Below, in pieces: positions 6,872 to 9,271 of a stretch of 9,271 nt of DNA. The DNA comes from Bacteroidota bacterium (GTDB taxonomy: Bacteria > Bacteroidota > Bacteroidia > Chitinophagales > Chitinophagaceae). Below the pieces are notes generated by a model. The model did no database searches, was not told the origin of the DNA, and worked only from the letters and a program-made list of their open reading frames with translations. Each line of letters opens with the position of its first letter. Position 1 is the first letter of the stretch. The stretch lies in assembly GCA_023430465.1 (NCBI GenBank), contig JAEZAM010000059.1:1-9271 (forward strand), read 5' to 3'. Made by a program: the position numbers and the translations under genes.

Positions 6872-7999
6872 TTGCGCCAGATCCGGATAGCTGTTTCGGC
6901 TTTCTTTTTCAGCCAGGGACTTTGTTTCGCCTCCTGGGCCAGCCGCATTCCGGATCTGAAAACTTCCCTGGAGCTCAGTGATGCCGGGCTGGGCAGTATC
7001 CTGTTAGCCTTGCCTGCAGGCCAGTTACTGGCGATGCCATTCTCCGGGCGGCTGGTCACCAGATTCGGCAGCAGGAAGATCCTGCGGGTTTGTGCGCTGC
7101 TGTATGCCCTTTGCCTGACCAATATCGGCCTTGCTGCGGCGCCGTGGCATCTTGCCTTTGCCCTGTTCTCCTTCGGTGTTTGTGGCAACATGTGCAACAT
7201 TTCTGTAAACACCCAGGCCATCCGCGCTGAGAAACTTTTTGATCGTCCTATCATGACCTCGTTTCATGGAGTATGGAGTGCCGCAGGTTTTTGTGGAGGT
7301 GCTCTTGGCTGGTTGATGACCGGAATACGCCTCTCTCCTTACATTCATTTCTGGATCGTAGCGGCCCTGGTCATGACCACCGTACTTATCGCACAGCGAT
7401 ACCTGCAAAGCGGGCGCTCGGCGGTAACGGAGAAAAAGCCATTCTTTTCGCGACCCGATGGCATGCTCATGCAACTCGGCATCATCGGCTTTTGCAGCAT
7501 GGCAAGTGAGGGTGCCATGTTCGACTGGAGCGGGGTCTATTTCAAACAGGTAGTCGGCGCACCTGCACATCTTGTTGTATTGGGCTATACCTCGTTTATG
7601 ATCATGATGGCAACCGGTCGATTTCTTGGAGACAGGCTGATCGTCCGGTATGGGAGGAAAAAGATGTTGCAGGGAAGTGGTTTACTGATCTCCGGCGGAC
7701 TTTTCCTGGCGGTGCTGTTCCCACATATCGTGACAGCAACGGCAGGCTTTCTCACCGTTGGGCTGGGCGTTTCGTCGATTGTGCCAATGGTGTATAGCAG
7801 CGTTGGACGGGTGTCAAAAATACCACCGGGGATGGCACTTGCTTCTGTATCGAGTATAAGCTTTCTGGGTTTCCTGATGGGCCCGCCACTGATTGGCTAT
7901 ATCGCAGAAATATCCAACCTGCGATACTCGTTTGCAGTCATCGGATTGCTGGGTATTGCCATCACCTTTATGGTAGGCAAACTCAAAGCATTGCATTGA
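6872..7999 (+). CDS. MFS transporter, YbjJ-like
   Basis: This is a major facilitator superfamily inner-membrane transporter of about 375 residues and probably 12 helices, at the short end of the family. Two copies of motif A mark the two halves: GRLVTRFGSRK (59-69) between helices 2 and 3, and GRFLGDRLIVRYGRKK (249-264) between helices 8 and 9. FASWASRIP near the N-terminus, SFHGVWS (130-136), SEGAMFDWSGVY (212-223) and FLGFLMGPPLIGYIAE (331-346) resemble the Escherichia coli YbjJ branch as I remember it. The substrate is unknown. The start is uncertain: no ATG exists in frame between the stop at 6818 and the first helix. TTG at 6872 is annotated; ATT at 6845 would add nine residues, closer to the N-terminal length of YbjJ. 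The gene ends directly against the convergent gene. Confidence 0.88.
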   Translation: MRQIRIAVSAFFFSQGLCFASWASRIPDLKTSLELSDAGLGSILLALPAGQLLAMPFSGRLVTRFGSRKILRVCALLYALCLTNIGLAAAPWHLAFALFSFGVCGNMCNISVNTQAIRAEKLFDRPIMTSFHGVWSAAGFCGGALGWLMTGIRLSPYIHFWIVAALVMTTVLIAQRYLQSGRSAVTEKKPFFSRPDGMLMQLGIIGFCSMASEGAMFDWSGVYFKQVVGAPAHLVVLGYTSFMIMMATGRFLGDRLIVRYGRKKMLQGSGLLISGGLFLAVLFPHIVTATAGFLTVGLGVSSIVPMVYSSVGRVSKIPPGMALASVSSISFLGFLMGPPLIGYIAEISNLRYSFAVIGLLGIAITFMVGKLKALH

Positions 8000-8722
8000 T
8001 CATTTTCCCATTGCATAACTGATGCCACCGGCCAGGTGATCAAGGAAAAGTGGATCCGTATAACTTTCATCTGTATGGCCGAGGGCCGTATAAAAGGAAC
8101 GGCCGCCATCATAATCATGGTACCAGGCAACAGGATGAAAGTCCCCATTTTTTCCGCCTTTGTAGGAAGCCTCATCGACGGTCATCAGGATATTCATCTT
8201 ACCCCAGTTTGCATCTTTAAAGTTATACCACTCATCCCATTTGCGCCATTCGGCTGGTAAGCCACGGGTTGCAGGAAAGTCTTTATTGGTAATAACAAGC
8301 CTTGCGGTCTGTTGCTCGGGGTGATTAAGAAAATATGCCCCAACCAGCTTATTGTACCATGGCCATTTGTATTCTGTATCGCAGGCGGAGTGAATGCCCA
8401 CAAACCCTCTACCTGACCGGATGTATTTTTCAAACGCTTTTTGTTCACGCTCGCCAAGCACATCACCCGTGGTATTCAGGAAAATGACAGCCTTGTATTT
8501 CCTGAGATTTTTGGTGGTAAAAGCGAGTGAATCTGTGGTGGCCTCCACCGCGAATCCTTTTTCAGCGCCCAGTTTTTCCAGGGCCCTAATACCCGCAGGG
8601 ATGGAAGTATGATACCACCCGTTTGTTTTGCTGTAAACAAGCACACGTGGCGGGGCTGGTTTGCCGGAAAATAGCAGAATGGCAAACAGGGCGATGAAGA
8701 GGAAAAGGGAGAGTTGTTTCAT
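8000..8722 (-). CDS. Secreted ThuA-domain protein
   Basis: The 240-residue protein has a hydrophobic signal peptide or anchor (about 1-20, no lipobox) followed by a single ThuA domain, related to class I glutamine amidotransferase folds. Visible family features are VLVYSKTNGWYHTSI (27-41), the strand AVIFLNTTGD (78-87), GFVGIHSACDTEY (106-118), NHP (133-135), WDEWYNF (162-168), HPVAWYHDYDGGRSFY (196-211) and ALGHTDESY (213-221). ThuA is named from trehalose utilisation, and in Bacteroidota such domains are often secreted and linked to carbohydrate use, but the chemistry is not established. The length suits a stand-alone domain; no fused cytochrome, PKD or sugar-binding module is present. The ATG at 8722 starts the signal peptide. 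Its stop directly abuts the transporter stop. Confidence 0.9.
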   Translation of the reverse strand: MKQLSLFLFIALFAILLFSGKPAPPRVLVYSKTNGWYHTSIPAGIRALEKLGAEKGFAVEATTDSLAFTTKNLRKYKAVIFLNTTGDVLGEREQKAFEKYIRSGRGFVGIHSACDTEYKWPWYNKLVGAYFLNHPEQQTARLVITNKDFPATRGLPAEWRKWDEWYNFKDANWGKMNILMTVDEASYKGGKNGDFHPVAWYHDYDGGRSFYTALGHTDESYTDPLFLDHLAGGISYAMGK

Positions 8723-8764
8723 TCAGGGAAGTTAAAAAATGAAAATTGAAAATTTCAACCTTTG

Positions 8765-8840
8765 TTGCGTGTAGATTCCGAGGCTTCCGGAGCAAAACAG
8801 CCTTTCACGCAAATCCCGAGGGATCGGGACGAAGCCTCGG
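8765..8840. repeat. Nested intergenic hairpins
   Basis: CCGAGGCTTC at 8778-8787 has a perfect 10-bp partner, GAAGCCTCGG, at 8831-8840. Inside it TCCCGA (8814-8819) and TCGGGA (8824-8829) form a tight hairpin with a GGGA loop. TTGCGTG (8765-8771) can pair with CACGCAA (8806-8812), which competes with the outer stem. GAGCAAAR recurs at 8790, 8841 and 8849. It looks like a dispersed intergenic repeat rather than a terminator, as no T run follows. Confidence 0.65.
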
Positions 8841-8853
8841 GAGCAAAGAGAGC

Positions 8854-8879
8854 AAAGACCTTTAGATGATAAAGGCTTT
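8854..8879. repeat. Small hairpin
   Basis: AAAG and CCTTT (8854-8863, one A bulged) pair with AAAGG and CTTT (8871-8879) around a seven-base loop. It directly follows the AGCAAAG repeats. The tail, CTTTCTTC, is only weakly T-rich, so a terminator role is doubtful. Confidence 0.45.
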
Positions 8880-8948
8880 CTTCAGATTGATGATTTTAGC
8901 AGAAATTAGAACAAGAAGCGGGATGAACCTGTTCACAGTCGTTTATCA

Positions 8949-8997
8949 GGTCCCTTCGATACGCTAACTCACTTCGTTCGTTAGTTACTCAGGGACC
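8949..8997 (-). repeat. 49-bp palindromic element, right copy (inverted)
   Basis: Read on the minus strand it begins GGTCCCTGAGTA and ends TCGAAGGGACC, like the left copy at 98-146, and has exactly the same length. The interior differs but also folds, with stem CTAAC/GTTAG and a small AC-GAA-GT tip. Similarity extends outside the element: TACGCC(C)CGGTCCCTGAGTA is shared, with one extra C here. The pair is therefore one repeat family in opposite orientations. Confidence 0.75.
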
Positions 8998-9030
8998 GGG
9001 GCGTAATTGGTTTCCAAGGGAAATGACCTG

Positions 9031-9098
9031 GCTGGATACTGGATGGCTGGATACTGGATCGCTGGATGAATGAATGGCTGGATAGTCGAGGGCTGGAT
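9031..9098 (+). repeat. CTGGAT-type repeats, right cluster
   Basis: Two GCTGGATACTGGAT blocks (9031-9044 and 9046-9059) are followed by single GCTGGAT units at 9061, 9077 and 9092 with irregular spacers. The strand is the same as in the left cluster (159-214), and as there the array follows the 49-bp palindrome, here after 33 bases. Confidence 0.8.
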
Positions 9099-9121
9099 AC
9101 TCTCTAAAAAGGACGCGCATT

Positions 9122-9271
9122 GGATACAATGGGGAGAAAGAATACGGCATAACATGCGCGGCCGCAGGCAAAGCTGGCGGGCGCCCGGGGGATATAACTA
9201 ACCAACATAACTGTAGGAAGCGCCATCGTCAGCTTTAGCGCATCACTATGCCGTATTCCCCCATTGGATCC
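9122..9271. repeat. Large nested inverted repeat at the window edge
   Basis: Four helices nest in order. GGAT and CAATGGGG (9122-9134) pair with CCCCATTG and ATCC (9259-9271), with one mismatch. AATACGGCATA (9141-9151) pairs with 9247-9257. ATGCGC (9154-9159) pairs with 9238-9243. AAAGCTG (9170-9176), continuing imperfectly into GCGC (9181-9184), pairs with GCGC (9220-9223) and CAGCTTT (9230-9236). An unpaired loop of about 35 bases (9185-9219) closes it. The window ends exactly at the outermost pair, so the repeat may be longer. It could be a small non-autonomous mobile element, a structured RNA or a cruciform; no open frame is inside. Confidence 0.7.

Larger units (their letters stand above)
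8723..9271. other. Gene-free repeat-rich region
   Basis: No credible gene is seen here. The stretch holds nested hairpins (8765-8840), a small hairpin (8854-8879), the inverted copy of the 49-bp palindrome (8949-8997), CTGGAT repeats (9031-9098) and a large inverted repeat at the right edge (9122-9271), each listed separately. Positions 8880-8948 show nothing I can interpret. A short palindrome, TTGAAAATTTCAA at 8746-8758, lies 24 bases upstream of the ThuA-domain gene start and could be a regulator site. No good -7 box was found for that gene. Confidence 0.65.

Noticed and set aside
7025..7570. Open frame of 181 residues on the minus strand
   Set aside because: It is antisense to the MFS transporter, whose two motif A copies confirm the plus-strand reading; no domain or signal is seen in it.
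8989..9171. Open frame of 60 residues on the minus strand
   Set aside because: It runs through the palindrome edge, the CTGGAT repeats and part of the large inverted repeat, so it is a by-product of repeats.

Overview
The window looks like chromosomal DNA from a member of the Bacteroidota, most likely of the Chitinophagaceae type. The reasons are two perfect TAnnTTTG promoter -7 boxes, no clear Shine-Dalgarno sequences before the genes, signal peptides ending in the AQ style usual for that phylum, tandem DUF3857/transglutaminase-like proteins, a tiny lipoprotein of a type I recall from that phylum, and palindromic repeats between genes. The assignment is inference from these features; no rRNA or other taxonomic marker is present.

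Layout from left to right. Positions 1-414 carry no gene I believe in. They hold a dense cluster of repeats: a 36-bp direct repeat, a 44/45-bp tandem duplication, a 49-bp palindromic element, eight 7-bp CTGGAT-type units, a TTTTTAC run and a perfect 20-bp palindrome. Two small plus-strand genes follow: a 54-residue lipoprotein with one membrane segment (415-579) and a 67-residue acidic, probably disordered protein (640-843). The second converges on a minus-strand hybrid sensor-type membrane histidine kinase without a receiver domain (849-2234), which has no response regulator beside it.

Next on the minus strand is a clear two-gene operon: promoter at 6641-6648, a secreted DUF3857/transglutaminase-like protein with a complete Cys-His-Asp triad (4677-6620), eight bases, a second and larger DUF3857-type protein in which all three catalytic positions appear to be replaced (2389-4668), then a rho-independent terminator (2336-2373). 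A 251-bp divergent intergenic region separates this operon from a plus-strand YbjJ-like MFS transporter (6872-7999) that has no ATG start. The transporter's stop codon abuts the stop codon of a convergent secreted ThuA-domain protein (8000-8722).

Positions 8723-9271 are again gene-free and repeat-rich: nested hairpins, a second copy of the 49-bp palindrome in inverted orientation, a second cluster of CTGGAT units, and at the right edge a 150-base imperfect nested inverted repeat that the window end may cut.

The genes do not form one obvious pathway. The strongest functional unit is the pair of periplasmic transglutaminase-like proteins, one apparently active and one apparently not. I see no defence system, CRISPR array, prophage, transposase gene or RNA gene. 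The most unusual content is the repeat architecture at both ends.
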